Shown: positions 30,373 to 40,486, counted from the stretch's first letter. The stretch is 58,278 bases of DNA from an uncultured Prevotellaceae bacterium (GCA_902761905.1 CACWMK010000030.1:1-58278), one strand, 5' to 3'. Numbers and translations are program-made. Notes: generated by a model from the sequence alone, not told the origin.

Positions 30373-33170
30373 TGATTATGAATAGATATAGAATATATGC
30401 ACTACTCGTGGCCTGCACACTGACAATAGGCAGCCTACACGCTCAACATCGACCTGAACAAACACAGGACAGCATCATTGTATACACTGACAAACGACCA
30501 CTGGTGTATGAGGACGCATGGGACCTTTGGCCATACGTATTCCTGAACGAGAACGGCGAACCTGACGGATACAACATCGACCTGCTGAAGATGATATTCA
30601 AGGAGCTCGACATTCCATATATCATACGTCTGCGCCCAACACTCGAGGCACAGAAAGACCTGAGAGAGCACAAGTCGGACCTGATGCTGCGAATGGATGC
30701 CGACTTTGCACGACATAACTCATCATACGGCCGAGCCATAGTACAGATATTCACACACAGCTTGGTACAGCCCAAAGACAATGGAATAAAAGCTACCACT
30801 GGCAAGGAACTGGCCGACTATCCAGTGATAGTGCACGAGGGTAGCTTCAGCCATCACCTGCTGATGGAGAATGGATGGGCCAAGGAGATTATACCCTACG
30901 ACGACATGAAGGAGGCCATACTGCGAGTAAGTACTGAAGGCAAGGGAGCAATACTGTGGAACTCGATGTCGCTGAAGTGGCTGATGACCAAGTTTCATAC
31001 AGATAATCTGGAGATCAGCCCATTCGAATTCCCTTATGGCGAGTACAAGTTCTTCTCGAACGACCCCCATCTGCTGAACCAGCTGGACAGTGTGTACTCA
31101 AGCCTGCGCGCCAACGACCGTCTGACAGCCATACAGAACAAGTGGTTCTATCCAGAGCGACACGATAGTGGTATACCAACATGGGTATGGGACGTGGTGC
31201 AGTGGTTTGGACTCATTGGTGTAGCAGTCATAGTATACTACACATTCTTCAAACTGCGCGAGCGCAAGATGAAGAGAAAGATAGCCAAGGAGAACGAGCG
31301 ATTGTCGCTGATAATACGCACCAGTAATGTGCAGTTCTGCACCTACAACGTGGAGACACAGAACTTCATCACCATGGACTTATCAGGCAATCCTGAGCGA
31401 TCGTACTCGCTGATAGAGTTTTCGCACAAGTTTGAGCCGTCCGACTTTAATCAATTGACAGAGGCACTGCAAAGTATGATAGAAGGCCATGAGACCAACG
31501 CTACTGTGCTGTTAAAGGAGTACGACAACGACCTTATACACTACAACAACTACACTGCCACCATGACAGTGCTGCGCAGAGACAAGCAGAACAAGCCATC
31601 AACCATCATCATATCAAAGAGCGACACCAGTCAGGACCGCATGCGACAGGAACAGACCAAGGAGTCGATGCTGCGATACCAGTCGCTGTTTAACTCGGCC
31701 CTGGTAGACATGGTATACTACGATGCCGACGGCTACATCAACGACATGAACAGCAAGTCGCTGGAAACTGCAAAAATCGACATCGATATGATACGCAAGC
31801 AGAGAGTACATCTGCGCGATGTGCTGGGCATGCCTGATCTGGACATCGACAAGATGGAATACTTCTATGCCACACAGCTATACACATCGCCTGACGATGA
31901 TCGTACGCTAAACAAGGTACTGAAGCGCAAAAAACTGTACTACGAACTGCAAGTTATCCCCATACGCGACAAGTATGGCAATCGCATAGGATTCTTTGGT
32001 ACAGGCCGCAACGTGACTGAGGCTGCTGACTGGTACATGAAGAATAATAAGAACTCGAAGGAACTGCAGGAGATAAAGGACGAGGTGACAAACTATGTGC
32101 ACAACATCGACTACGTGCTGCAGAGGGGAGGTCTGAGTCTGGCACGCTACAATCTGGACACACACATACTGACAGTGTTCAGCGAGATAGGCAAAGCCAA
32201 ATACACGCTGACACAGACCAGAGCTCTGTCGTTTGTCGACGCATCGTCAGAGAAACAAGCACTGCGCGTACTCAACAAGATGGACAATCGCCAGAGAGGA
32301 AATATGCGTGCAGAAATCAAGACCTGCATACGCCGCCACGATCGTGTGCCACTGCACCTGATGGTAAACTTTGTACCTACAACAAAGGAAGGCAACTTTA
32401 ATGAATACTTTGGACTGATACGTGACATAAGCGACATAAAGGCTGTAGAAGAGAAACTGGCACAGGAGTCAGTACGTGCACAGGAGGTTGAGACTGTGAA
32501 GAACGCATTCCTGCACAACATGAGCCACGAGATACGTACGCCACTCAACACCGTTGTAGGATTCTCTGAACTGTTTGAGATGGAGCACTCGGCCGAGGAC
32601 GAGGCTGTGTTTATCGATGAGATAAAGGAGAACTCAGCATCACTGCTCAAGCTTATCAACGACATTCTGTTCCTGTCGCGCCTGGATGCTGGCATGATCA
32701 ACATATCGCCACAACCAGTTGACTTTTCAAGCATATTTGCTGGTCGCTGCGCATCAGTGTGGGACAATCACAAGATAGAGGGTGTGAACTACATCATACA
32801 GAGTCCATACAAGCGACTGCTGATAGAGATAGACGAAGCACACGTATCGATGATTATCAACAAGATACTTACCAACTCCATACAGCACACCACCAAGGGC
32901 TACGTGATGGCACGATACGACTATATAGCCGACCGACTGATAGTTTCAGTAGAGGATACTGGTTGTGGTATAAAGAAGGAGGCGCTGGGCAATATCTTTG
33001 GACGATTTGTGACAGGCGCCAACAGTGGCTCAGGTCTGGGCCTCAGCATAAGCCACGAACTGGTAGAGTACATGGGCGGCAAGATTGACCTGACATCGAC
33101 TGAGGGCAAGGGCACCACAGTGTGGTTCTGGATACCATGTAAGATGATAGAAATGGAACGCGACCAATAA
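30372..33170 (+). CDS. Sensor histidine kinase with periplasmic solute-binding domain (I)
   Basis: 932 aa from the ATG at 30372 (coupled by TAATG; 30378 is also possible). The signal peptide ends near GSLHAQ. Residues about 30-265 are an SBP_bac_3-type binding domain (EPDGYNIDLLKMIFKELDIPY; AIQNKWFYPERH), as in BvgS/EvgS-type sensors. A membrane helix follows (about 280-300), then PAS regions including VDMVYYDADGYINDMN, HisKA NMSHEIRTPLNTVVGFS with His719, and HATPase ILTNSIQHTTKG, EDTGCGI and GSGLGLSISHE. No receiver domain. Likely detects a small amino-acid-like ligand and may pair with the His-less kinase. Confidence 0.87.
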   Translation: MIMNRYRIYALLVACTLTIGSLHAQHRPEQTQDSIIVYTDKRPLVYEDAWDLWPYVFLNENGEPDGYNIDLLKMIFKELDIPYIIRLRPTLEAQKDLREHKSDLMLRMDADFARHNSSYGRAIVQIFTHSLVQPKDNGIKATTGKELADYPVIVHEGSFSHHLLMENGWAKEIIPYDDMKEAILRVSTEGKGAILWNSMSLKWLMTKFHTDNLEISPFEFPYGEYKFFSNDPHLLNQLDSVYSSLRANDRLTAIQNKWFYPERHDSGIPTWVWDVVQWFGLIGVAVIVYYTFFKLRERKMKRKIAKENERLSLIIRTSNVQFCTYNVETQNFITMDLSGNPERSYSLIEFSHKFEPSDFNQLTEALQSMIEGHETNATVLLKEYDNDLIHYNNYTATMTVLRRDKQNKPSTIIISKSDTSQDRMRQEQTKESMLRYQSLFNSALVDMVYYDADGYINDMNSKSLETAKIDIDMIRKQRVHLRDVLGMPDLDIDKMEYFYATQLYTSPDDDRTLNKVLKRKKLYYELQVIPIRDKYGNRIGFFGTGRNVTEAADWYMKNNKNSKELQEIKDEVTNYVHNIDYVLQRGGLSLARYNLDTHILTVFSEIGKAKYTLTQTRALSFVDASSEKQALRVLNKMDNRQRGNMRAEIKTCIRRHDRVPLHLMVNFVPTTKEGNFNEYFGLIRDISDIKAVEEKLAQESVRAQEVETVKNAFLHNMSHEIRTPLNTVVGFSELFEMEHSAEDEAVFIDEIKENSASLLKLINDILFLSRLDAGMINISPQPVDFSSIFAGRCASVWDNHKIEGVNYIIQSPYKRLLIEIDEAHVSMIINKILTNSIQHTTKGYVMARYDYIADRLIVSVEDTGCGIKKEALGNIFGRFVTGANSGSGLGLSISHELVEYMGGKIDLTSTEGKGTTVWFWIPCKMIEMERDQ

Positions 33171-33186
33171 AAAAACACTATAGATT

Positions 33187-35925
33187 ATGATGATCAAGAA
33201 GATATACATACTAGCCATTATCAGTCTGCTGGCACTGTGCCACACACACAGCGCCAAGGCTGAATATCTGCGTGAATACACCAAGGAGAAACCACTTGTG
33301 ATAGTGGCCGACTGGGAGTTTCCCCCATACGAGTACAGAAACGATTGGGGCGAACCTGACGGCTATAACGTTGAAGTGCTCGATGCTATACTTGCAAAGT
33401 TGAATATACCACACACATACGTGATGAAAGAGTGGTATCTGGCCACACAGGCATTCGACAACCGCGAGGCCGACCTGATACACGTGCTGAAGTATAAGTA
33501 TGACAGGCCCCCCTACTACTACACCCACAACATGATAACATATTATAATGTAAGGGCTGTAAGACTGAGGAGCACACGACCACTGAGGAGCATAAGCCAA
33601 CTGGGCGAAGGCGACACACTGACACTGAAGAAGAACGACTACGTAGACCTGAAGGTATCAGAACTACGCGACAAGAGTTTCGCTGTAGAGTATCACTCGC
33701 CACGCGAGGCGCTGATGGGTATACGCAGCGGCAAGTACAAGTACTACATGTGGGGCGAGCAACCGCTGAAACAGAAGGTAAAGGAGCTTGTCTTGGACGG
33801 CATAGAGTTTGACGAGACCGACATGCCATCAGGCGAATTGCGTATTATAGGATACGACAAGGACCTGATAGAGGCCATCGACGATATGTATGCACGAATG
33901 GAACAGGATGGCGACATACAGAAGATACGCGACAAGTGGTTCCATCCAGAGCGTGTACACAATGATGCATCGCCCATGGCACTCATATTGCTGATAGCCA
34001 TAGTTATGGTAGCCATAGTGATACTGCTGTTCAGCCACATGATGCGCGTAAGAGTAAAGAAGGCTGTAGAGCAATCGCTCGACATAAACCAGATGATGAC
34101 ACAGGCACTGCGCTCAGGCAACTTCTATGTGATAGAGAACGACCTGAAGACCAACCACATACGCAACGTCTATGGCGACATGCTGCCCAAGGACGGGTTG
34201 AGTATAGAAGAATTCCTGGCCCGTCTGCCACAAAAGGAGAGAAACAACTATAAGGATGCCATGGAGATGATGGCAAAGGGCGATAAGGACCTGGGATCCC
34301 TGAGACGCCGCTACAACAAAGGTACAGATAAGAAACCTGACTGGCGCTGGATAGAGGGACACGCTGTGGTGGAGTATCAGGACGGCAAGCCACGCTACGT
34401 CATAACATCGTTCAGAGACTACACCCATGAGATACTGGAGGTGCGCATGAATGAGGAGATAGCCAGTAAGTATCAGAACATGTTCGACAATGGTCTTATC
34501 GCCATGTCGTTCTACGATAAGAGTGGAACACTCATCAACGTCAACCGTCGTATGAGCGAACTGTGCGAGTTTGACAAGGAGGGTGAGAAGTTCTTCCGCC
34601 AGATGAACCTATTCGACGTGCCACTGATCAAAGGTCAGTACACCAAGAATGATGAGGAACCGTTCTACGTGTGTCAGCGTATGTTCTATCCAGAGATTGG
34701 TATCTACAAGTATATCGAGATAAAGGTGCACCCAACATTCGACGATGAGGGAAAACTGCAATTCTATGTAGTAACAGCACGCGACATGACTGCTGAGCGC
34801 AGTCTGTATCTGGAGCAGGCCAAGCACGACAGAGAGTTGAGCAAGGCCACCAGCGATATCAAGTTCTATGAGGAGCAGCTGGGATATCTGCTGGAAAACA
34901 GCAACATGTTTGTATGGACATTCCATCCTGACAAGGACATGATCAGCTTCAGCCGCAGTGGTCGCCACTCTGACTACCTGGAGTCGTTTGCCGACTTCTT
35001 TGGCGGCGTGGTTGACGAGATGCGCGAGCAAGCATTTACTGGAGCCAGGGAAGCTATCGAACAGGGCAAGCCATACAATGCCATACTGCACTTCAACCAA
35101 ACCCCAACAGAGCCTCAGCCTGTGTGGTACAGCATCAGTGGTATACCTAAGGTTGACAACAATGGCAAGACAGTAAGCTTCTTTGGCGTGGCACGTAACA
35201 TCAACAACCTGATGGAGGCCCAGGATCGACTCAGGACAGAGACCCAGCGCGCTGAAGAGAGTGGTAAGATGAAGGCAGCCTTCCTAGCCAACATGACGCA
35301 CGAGATACGCACGCCACTGAATGCCATCGTGGGATTCAGCGATCTGTTGCCTATGGTCGACAGTCATGATGAACGTATGGAGTTCATACGCATCATTCGC
35401 AACAACTGCGACATGCTGATGCGACTGATCAATGATATCCTTGAGGCATCTAACGTAGGACAATCGCTGGCCATAAAGCCTGAGACGGTCGACTTTGCCA
35501 AGGTGTTCGACGACATCTGTCAGACACTGCAGCAGCGTGTAGACGAGGCTGGTGTGATGTTTATCAAGGACAATCCATACGACACTTTCACTGCCACACT
35601 CGACAAGGGCCGCATACAGCAGGTGCTGACCAACTTCACCACCAACGCTATCAAGTACACCCACGAGGGCCACATCAAGGTGGGCTATCGTGAGCAGGAC
35701 GGTGGAATATACTTCTACTGCGAGGACACTGGCGCTGGTATACCAAAGGACAAGCAGGCTGCAGTGTTCGAGCGTTTTGTAAAGCTGAACGACTTTGTAC
35801 AGGGCACAGGTCTTGGTCTTAGCATCTGTAAGGCCATAGCCGAGCGCTGCGAAGGTAAGATAGGTGTAACGTCAGAAGGCGAAGGTCATGGATCAACCTT
35901 CTGGCTATGGATACCAAAGGTATAG
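33187..35925 (+). CDS. Sensor histidine kinase with periplasmic solute-binding domain (II)
   Basis: A 912-aa protein. The signal peptide ends near HSAKA. The SBP_bac_3-type domain starts LVIVADWEFPPYEYRNDWGE, continues GYNVEVLDAILAKLNIP and ends IRDKWFHPERV. A membrane helix lies at about 262-282. Two PAS regions follow (YGDMLPKDGLSIEEF; SFYDKSGTLINVNRRM), then HisKA NMTHEIRTPLNAIVGFS with His705 and HATPase FTTNAIKYTHEG, EDTGAGIP and GTGLGLSICKA. No receiver domain. Homologous to the second kinase outside the periplasmic part. It ends at a bidirectional terminator. Confidence 0.87.
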   Translation: MMIKKIYILAIISLLALCHTHSAKAEYLREYTKEKPLVIVADWEFPPYEYRNDWGEPDGYNVEVLDAILAKLNIPHTYVMKEWYLATQAFDNREADLIHVLKYKYDRPPYYYTHNMITYYNVRAVRLRSTRPLRSISQLGEGDTLTLKKNDYVDLKVSELRDKSFAVEYHSPREALMGIRSGKYKYYMWGEQPLKQKVKELVLDGIEFDETDMPSGELRIIGYDKDLIEAIDDMYARMEQDGDIQKIRDKWFHPERVHNDASPMALILLIAIVMVAIVILLFSHMMRVRVKKAVEQSLDINQMMTQALRSGNFYVIENDLKTNHIRNVYGDMLPKDGLSIEEFLARLPQKERNNYKDAMEMMAKGDKDLGSLRRRYNKGTDKKPDWRWIEGHAVVEYQDGKPRYVITSFRDYTHEILEVRMNEEIASKYQNMFDNGLIAMSFYDKSGTLINVNRRMSELCEFDKEGEKFFRQMNLFDVPLIKGQYTKNDEEPFYVCQRMFYPEIGIYKYIEIKVHPTFDDEGKLQFYVVTARDMTAERSLYLEQAKHDRELSKATSDIKFYEEQLGYLLENSNMFVWTFHPDKDMISFSRSGRHSDYLESFADFFGGVVDEMREQAFTGAREAIEQGKPYNAILHFNQTPTEPQPVWYSISGIPKVDNNGKTVSFFGVARNINNLMEAQDRLRTETQRAEESGKMKAAFLANMTHEIRTPLNAIVGFSDLLPMVDSHDERMEFIRIIRNNCDMLMRLINDILEASNVGQSLAIKPETVDFAKVFDDICQTLQQRVDEAGVMFIKDNPYDTFTATLDKGRIQQVLTNFTTNAIKYTHEGHIKVGYREQDGGIYFYCEDTGAGIPKDKQAAVFERFVKLNDFVQGTGLGLSICKAIAERCEGKIGVTSEGEGHGSTFWLWIPKV

Positions 35926-35930
35926 AAACA

Positions 35931-35962
35931 AAAAACCCTCGCAAGTCTGCGAGGGTTTTCTG
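35931..35962. terminator. Bidirectional rho-independent terminator
   Basis: AAACCCTCGCA and TGCGAGGGTTT form a perfect 11-bp stem around AGTC, with T- and A-runs. Serves the kinase cluster and the convergent antiporter gene. Confidence 0.85.
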
Positions 35963-35976
35963 TTTATTTAAATCAT

Positions 35977-37308
35977 TTAGAAAAGCAACGCTCTTTCCAA
36001 CCAGTAGGCCAGAATACCTGCGAGATAACCTACAAAGGCTACCCAGGTAATCTTCTTCATATACCATCCAAAGGTAATCTTCTCCAATCCCATTACTACT
36101 ACACCAGCAGCAGAGCCGATGATGAGCATTGAGCCGCCCACGCCAGCACAGTAGGCCAGCAACTGCCAGAAGATGCCGTCGATGGCCATATCGCCTGCAG
36201 CAGCCACAGGATACATACCCATGCAGCCAGCTACCAGAGGCACATTGTCAACGATCGACGACAGCACACCAATGATACCAGTTACAAGGAAGTGGTTGCC
36301 CTCGAATGTAGTGTCGAGCACGCCACCCAGCATGGTCAGAACGCCTACCTCCTGCAGCACTGCCACAGCCATCAGGATGCCCAGGAAGAACATGATGGTA
36401 GAGAGGTCGATCTTCGACAGCAGGTCGCTTACACGCTTTGCCATTGTATCGTCGTCGGATGCATTGTAGTGGAATATCTCAGTAACAGTCCACAGCAGGC
36501 CCAGCACCAGCAGAATGCCCATGAATGGAGGCAGGTGGGTGATGGTCTTGAAGATGGGCACAAAGCACAGACCGCCTACACCAAGCCAGAAGATGATGTC
36601 GCGCTGCGACTTAGTGAATGTGCTTACATCGCCCTTAGGCAGATTCTGCTCCTTATCAAACTTGCCCTTGAGCTGATACTGCAGTATGAATGCAGGCACA
36701 AGCATAGAGATGAGCGATGGAATAAAGATTTCTGTAAGCACGCCCTGAGTGGTGATTACTCCCTTGATCCAGAGCATGATGGTGGTAACGTCGCCAATGG
36801 GCGAGAAAGCGCCTCCTGAGTTGGCTGATATCACAACCAGCGCAGCATAGATGAGACGGTCCTGACGACTCTGCACCAGCTTGCGCAGCACCATAATCAT
36901 TACGATACTGGTGGTGAGGTTGTCGAGGATTGCCGACAGGAAGAAGGTCATAAAGGCCATTCGCCACATAAGCTTGCGCTTAGAGCGAGTCTTCAGCGTG
37001 TCGCGCACAAAGTTGAAACCACCATTAGAGTCCACGATTTCTACGATGGTCATGGCACCCATCAGGAAGAATAGTGTACCTGCGGCATCGCCCAGATGGT
37101 GCTCGATAACCTCAGAGATGTGATGCATCACATCGCCACCCAGAATGCCAGGGTAATACGAAGATGGATCGAGCATGAGCAGTGTCCAGCACAGCACACA
37201 CATCAGCAGCGCAATAGCTGCCTTATTCACTTTCGTCAGGCTCTCAAGCGCTATACAGAGATAGCCTACACAGAACACTGTGACAATAAGAATTGTTAAT
37301 GTTGACAT
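35977..37308 (-). CDS. nhaD: NhaD-type Na+/H+ antiporter
   Basis: A 443-aa inner-membrane transporter with about 12 hydrophobic segments. Typical NhaD/ArsB-superfamily motifs are ALLMCVLCWTLLML, FLSAILDNLTTSIVM (buried Asp) and VVISANSGGAFSPIGDVTTIMLW. It exchanges cytoplasmic Na+ or Li+ for H+. The ATG at 37308 was chosen because the longer frame to 37434 crosses the promoter box at 37353-37360. Single gene. Family membership is confident; ion preference is inferred. Confidence 0.87.
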   Translation of the reverse strand: MSTLTILIVTVFCVGYLCIALESLTKVNKAAIALLMCVLCWTLLMLDPSSYYPGILGGDVMHHISEVIEHHLGDAAGTLFFLMGAMTIVEIVDSNGGFNFVRDTLKTRSKRKLMWRMAFMTFFLSAILDNLTTSIVMIMVLRKLVQSRQDRLIYAALVVISANSGGAFSPIGDVTTIMLWIKGVITTQGVLTEIFIPSLISMLVPAFILQYQLKGKFDKEQNLPKGDVSTFTKSQRDIIFWLGVGGLCFVPIFKTITHLPPFMGILLVLGLLWTVTEIFHYNASDDDTMAKRVSDLLSKIDLSTIMFFLGILMAVAVLQEVGVLTMLGGVLDTTFEGNHFLVTGIIGVLSSIVDNVPLVAGCMGMYPVAAAGDMAIDGIFWQLLAYCAGVGGSMLIIGSAAGVVVMGLEKITFGWYMKKITWVAFVGYLAGILAYWLERALLF

Positions 37309-37352
37309 TTGAATTTGATACTTTATTTTATTAATTATTTTGAATTTGGCTG

Positions 37353-37360
37353 CAAAGGTA
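37353..37360 (-). promoter_or_regulatory. Promoter -7 box of nhaD
   Basis: The minus strand reads TACCTTTGCA, 45 bp before the ATG. Confidence 0.6.
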
Positions 37361-37443
37361 CGAATAAGTGAGAAGAAAACCAAATATATCAGGGATAAAT
37401 CCAAATAAAACACGAAAAGTTTGCGACTTACCAAAAAAGTTTG

Positions 37444-37451
37444 TATATTTG
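37444..37451 (+). promoter_or_regulatory. Promoter -7 box of the 37461 gene
   Basis: TATATTTG followed by CAG; only 9 bases separate it from the ATG, so the transcript would have almost no leader. Confidence 0.55.
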
Positions 37452-37460
37452 CAGTCCGAT

Positions 37461-38066
37461 ATGAACAATGAACTTAATAAAGAAGTAAAATGGAGCGCAA
37501 ACGTGGTCCTGGCTGATGCCGACTACGTTGATACCGTTGCGTTTAACCTCATCGTGAACTTCGAGAGGATGATAGGACGCCGCATACCACAGGCCGACAT
37601 AGCCAAGTGGCTGGACTGCATAGCACTGGATGGCGGCATAAGAGATGGCGAGAACGAGATACAGGTGATACTGATACACAATAAGGACAAGCAGCAGATG
37701 GACAACTTCGTGCCAGGCAACTATGACAGCGACCTGACAGGCAAGGCATTCAAGGACCATCTGGGCGAGTTTACCATCAATGCCTACCACACTGAGGGAC
37801 TGGCCAAGAGCAGCGATTTCTTTGGCGAGGTGCTGGAGCTGGTATTGGCACAGAAGGATGTGAAGCGCCTGATGGTGATACCAAATGCAGAAGACGCCTC
37901 TATATATAATAATGTACGCGAGGCTCTGCGCAAGGCCGACGATGATGAAAAGCGTGTGACAGTGTTCACCATGCAGCCCACTGCAGGCGGCAACTATCGT
38001 CAGGAAATCCTGGGCTACTCGCTCATGGCTGCCCTGGGCATCAAGGCCGATGAGATTAAAGATTAA
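37461..38066 (+). CDS. Unknown conserved-looking 201-aa cytoplasmic protein
   Basis: Soluble, alpha/beta-like. N-terminal ADADYVDTVAFNLIVNFERMIGRRIP, then DCIALDGG, a middle LVLAQKDVKRLMVIPNAED and C-terminal MQPTAGGNYRQEILGYSLMAALGI. The alternation suggests a two-domain Rossmann-like fold, but no catalytic motif is identified and I do not assign a family. The start at 37461 fits the promoter box at 37444. It precedes the carboxynorspermidine synthase-like gene by 96 bp, and repeat sequences fill the gap. Confidence 0.7.
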   Translation: MNNELNKEVKWSANVVLADADYVDTVAFNLIVNFERMIGRRIPQADIAKWLDCIALDGGIRDGENEIQVILIHNKDKQQMDNFVPGNYDSDLTGKAFKDHLGEFTINAYHTEGLAKSSDFFGEVLELVLAQKDVKRLMVIPNAEDASIYNNVREALRKADDDEKRVTVFTMQPTAGGNYRQEILGYSLMAALGIKADEIKD

Positions 38067-38071
38067 AGGCC

Positions 38072-38122
38072 TCGATTAAGTGAGAGCAGAGCCAAGCTTG
38101 CTTGAGCTATGCCGAACGTGAG
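38072..38122. repeat. CGATTAAG-type dispersed repeat
   Basis: CGATTAAGTGAGAGCAGAGC begins a repeat-like block; a shorter relative (CGATTAAGCGAGAACAGAGC) lies at about 54797. Non-coding. Confidence 0.4.
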
Positions 38123-38124
38123 AG

Positions 38125-38149
38125 GGCTCAATACGAAGTATTAACATTA
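38125..38149 (+). promoter_or_regulatory. 25-bp leader repeat before the 38163 gene
   Basis: Identical to the minus-strand 24614-24638 leader of the S9 peptidase. It ends 13 bases before the ATG. Confidence 0.55.
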
Positions 38150-38162
38150 AATATTATAGACT

Positions 38163-39401
38163 ATGGCAAAAGTATTAATGATTGGCGCAGGTGGCGTGGC
38201 TACCGTTGCAGCATTTAAGATCGCTCAGAACGCTGACGTGTTTACAGAGTTTATGATTGCTAGTCGCCGCAAGGCTAAGTGCGATAAGATTGTGGAGGAC
38301 ATCCACAAGGCAGGATATAACATGGACATCAAGACAGCACAGGTAGATGCTGACGATGTAGAGCAGCTGAAGGCTCTGTTCAACGACTTCAAGCCTGAGT
38401 TGGTCATCAACCTGGCCCTGCCCTATCAGGACCTGACCATCATGGACGCTTGTCTGGCATGTGGCTGCTCATATCTTGACACAGCCAACTACGAGCCAAA
38501 GGACGAGGCTCACTTTGAGTACTCATGGCAGTGGGCTTATCGCGACCGCTTCGAGAAGGCAGGACTCACAGCCATCCTTGGTTGTGGTTTCGACCCAGGC
38601 GTAACCAGCATCTATACTGCATACGCTGCAAAGCACCACTTCAAGGAGATACAGTATCTGGATATCGTTGACTGTAACGCTGGCGACCACCACAAGGCTT
38701 TCGCCACCAACTTCAACCCTGAGATCAACATTCGTGAGATAACCCAGAAGGGACTTTACTGGGAAGATGGCAAGTGGGTTGAGACAGAACCACTGGAGAT
38801 ACACAAGGATCTGAACTATCCCAACATCGGCCCACGAGACAGCTATCTGCTGCACCATGAGGAGATCGAGAGTCTGGTTATCAACTACCCCACCATCAAG
38901 CGTGCCCGTTTCTGGATGACATTTGGTCAGCAGTACCTTAAGCACCTTGAGGTAATTCAGAACATCGGCATGAGCCGCATCGACGAGGTAGAGTATGAGG
39001 CTCCACTGGCCGACGGCACTGGTACAGCTAAGGTAAAGATCGTGCCCCTGCAGTTCCTCAAGGCTGTTCTGCCTAACCCACAGGATCTGGGCGAGAACTA
39101 TGAGGGCGAGACATCTATCGGATGTCGCATTCGTGGTATTGGCAATGATGGCAAAGAGCACACCTATTACGTATACAACAACTGCAGCCATCGCGCAGCT
39201 TATGAGGAGACTGGCATGCAGGGCGTAAGCTACACCACTGGTGTACCTGCCATGATTGGTGCCATGATGTTCTGCAAGGGTCTCTGGAAGAAGCCTGGCG
39301 TACACAACGTAGAGGAGTTTGATCCAGATCCATTCATGGAGCAGCTCAACAAGCAGGGTCTGCCTTGGCACGAGATACACGACGGCGATTTAGAACTTTA
39401 A
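38163..39401 (+). CDS. Saccharopine dehydrogenase-family protein, probably carboxynorspermidine synthase
   Basis: A 412-aa oxidoreductase. An N-terminal Rossmann fold carries the dinucleotide motif VLMIGAGGVATVAAFK. The family signature LPYQDLTIMDACLACGCSYLDTANYE follows, then GCGFDPGVTSIY and a C-terminal catalytic/dimer domain. In Bacteroidetes this type usually acts in norspermidine/spermidine synthesis (condenses an aldehyde with a diamine using NADPH, upstream of NspC); lysine-pathway activity is the alternative. It lies 21 bp before recA and the two may be co-transcribed. Confidence 0.85.
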   Translation: MAKVLMIGAGGVATVAAFKIAQNADVFTEFMIASRRKAKCDKIVEDIHKAGYNMDIKTAQVDADDVEQLKALFNDFKPELVINLALPYQDLTIMDACLACGCSYLDTANYEPKDEAHFEYSWQWAYRDRFEKAGLTAILGCGFDPGVTSIYTAYAAKHHFKEIQYLDIVDCNAGDHHKAFATNFNPEINIREITQKGLYWEDGKWVETEPLEIHKDLNYPNIGPRDSYLLHHEEIESLVINYPTIKRARFWMTFGQQYLKHLEVIQNIGMSRIDEVEYEAPLADGTGTAKVKIVPLQFLKAVLPNPQDLGENYEGETSIGCRIRGIGNDGKEHTYYVYNNCSHRAAYEETGMQGVSYTTGVPAMIGAMMFCKGLWKKPGVHNVEEFDPDPFMEQLNKQGLPWHEIHDGDLEL

Positions 39402-39422
39402 CCCTATAACACATTTTAAACA

Positions 39423-40451
39423 ATGGCAAAAGAAAAAGAAAAAGAAGAGGCATTGAACCCTCAGCAGGAAAAATTAAAAGCGCTGCAGGCCGCTATGTCT
39501 AAGATCGAGAAGGACTATGGCAAGGGCTCAATCATGCGCATGGGCGACGAACATGTAGAGAACGTAGACGTTATACCTACAGGTTCTATTGGACTTAACG
39601 CAGCTCTGGGCGTAGGTGGTTACCCCAAGGGACGCATCATCGAGATCTATGGTCCTGAGTCATCAGGTAAGACCACACTGGCCATCCACGCTATCGCAGA
39701 GTGTCAGAAGGCAGGTGGTATAGCAGCATTCATCGATGCAGAGCACGCTTTCGACCGTTTCTATGCAGCAAACCTGGGTGTAGACGTTGACAATCTATAT
39801 ATATCACAGCCTGACAATGGTGAGCAGGCACTCGAGATAGCCGACCAGCTTATCCGCTCAAGCGCCATCGACATCATCGTAATCGACTCTGTAGCTGCTC
39901 TTACTCCTAAGAAGGAGATCGAGGGCGACATGGGCGATTCTGCAGTTGGTCTGCAGGCACGACTGATGAGCCAGGCACTGCGCAAGCTCACATCTACCAT
40001 ATCAAAGACCAACACCACATGTATCTTCATCAACCAGCTGCGTGAAAAGATTGGCGTGATGTTTGGTAATCCTGAGACCACCACTGGTGGTAACGCACTG
40101 AAGTTCTACGCATCAGTACGTCTTGACATTCGCAAGGTCACAGCCATTAAGGATGGCGACGAGATCGTTGGTAACCAGGTACGTGTTAAGGTTATCAAGA
40201 ACAAGGTAGCTCCCCCATTCCGCAAGACAGAGTTTGAAATCACCTTTGGCGAGGGTATCTCGAAGATTGGCGAGATAGTCGACCTGGGTGTAGAGTACAA
40301 CGTTATCAAGAAGAGTGGTTCATGGTTCAGCTATGGCGACTCAAAGCTTGCCCAGGGACGCGACGCAGTAAAGGCTCTGTTGAAGGACAATCCAGAGCTG
40401 TGCGAGGAACTGGAAGCTAAGATAATGGAAGCAATCGCAAACAAAGATTAA
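39423..40451 (+). CDS. recA: Recombinase RecA
   Basis: A 342-aa RecA. Walker [10 protein letters not shown] lies at about 78-86. The Walker B region is [15 protein letters not shown]-binding loops L1 (EGDMGD) and L2 ([21 protein letters not shown]) are intact. Catalytic Glu is in FIDAEHAFD. The N-terminal helix is rich in Lys/Glu and the C-terminus is short. It performs homologous strand exchange and drives the SOS response. A strong terminator follows. Confidence 0.97.
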   Translation: MAKEKEKEEALNPQQEKLKALQAAMSKIEKDYGKGSIMRMGDEHVENVDVIPTGSIGLNAALGVGGYPKGRIIEIYGPESSGKTTLAIHAIAECQKAGGIAAFIDAEHAFDRFYAANLGVDVDNLYISQPDNGEQALEIADQLIRSSAIDIIVIDSVAALTPKKEIEGDMGDSAVGLQARLMSQALRKLTSTISKTNTTCIFINQLREKIGVMFGNPETTTGGNALKFYASVRLDIRKVTAIKDGDEIVGNQVRVKVIKNKVAPPFRKTEFEITFGEGISKIGEIVDLGVEYNVIKKSGSWFSYGDSKLAQGRDAVKALLKDNPELCEELEAKIMEAIANKD

Positions 40452-40458
40452 ATAAAAA

Positions 40459-40486
40459 CCCCAGCCATCCGGCTGGGATTTTTATT
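40459..40486. terminator. Bidirectional rho-independent terminator
   Basis: CCCAGCC and GGCTGGG around ATCC, with A- and T-runs on both sides. Lies between recA and the convergent secreted protein gene. Confidence 0.85.

Noticed and set aside
26347-35925. Hybrid two-component systems with receiver and AraC output domains
   Set aside because: All four proteins end after the HATPase domain; no receiver or helix-turn-helix motif was found.
38523-39380. 285-aa minus ORF opposite the saccharopine dehydrogenase-like gene
   Set aside because: Antisense shadow without domain, promoter or neighbours in that direction.
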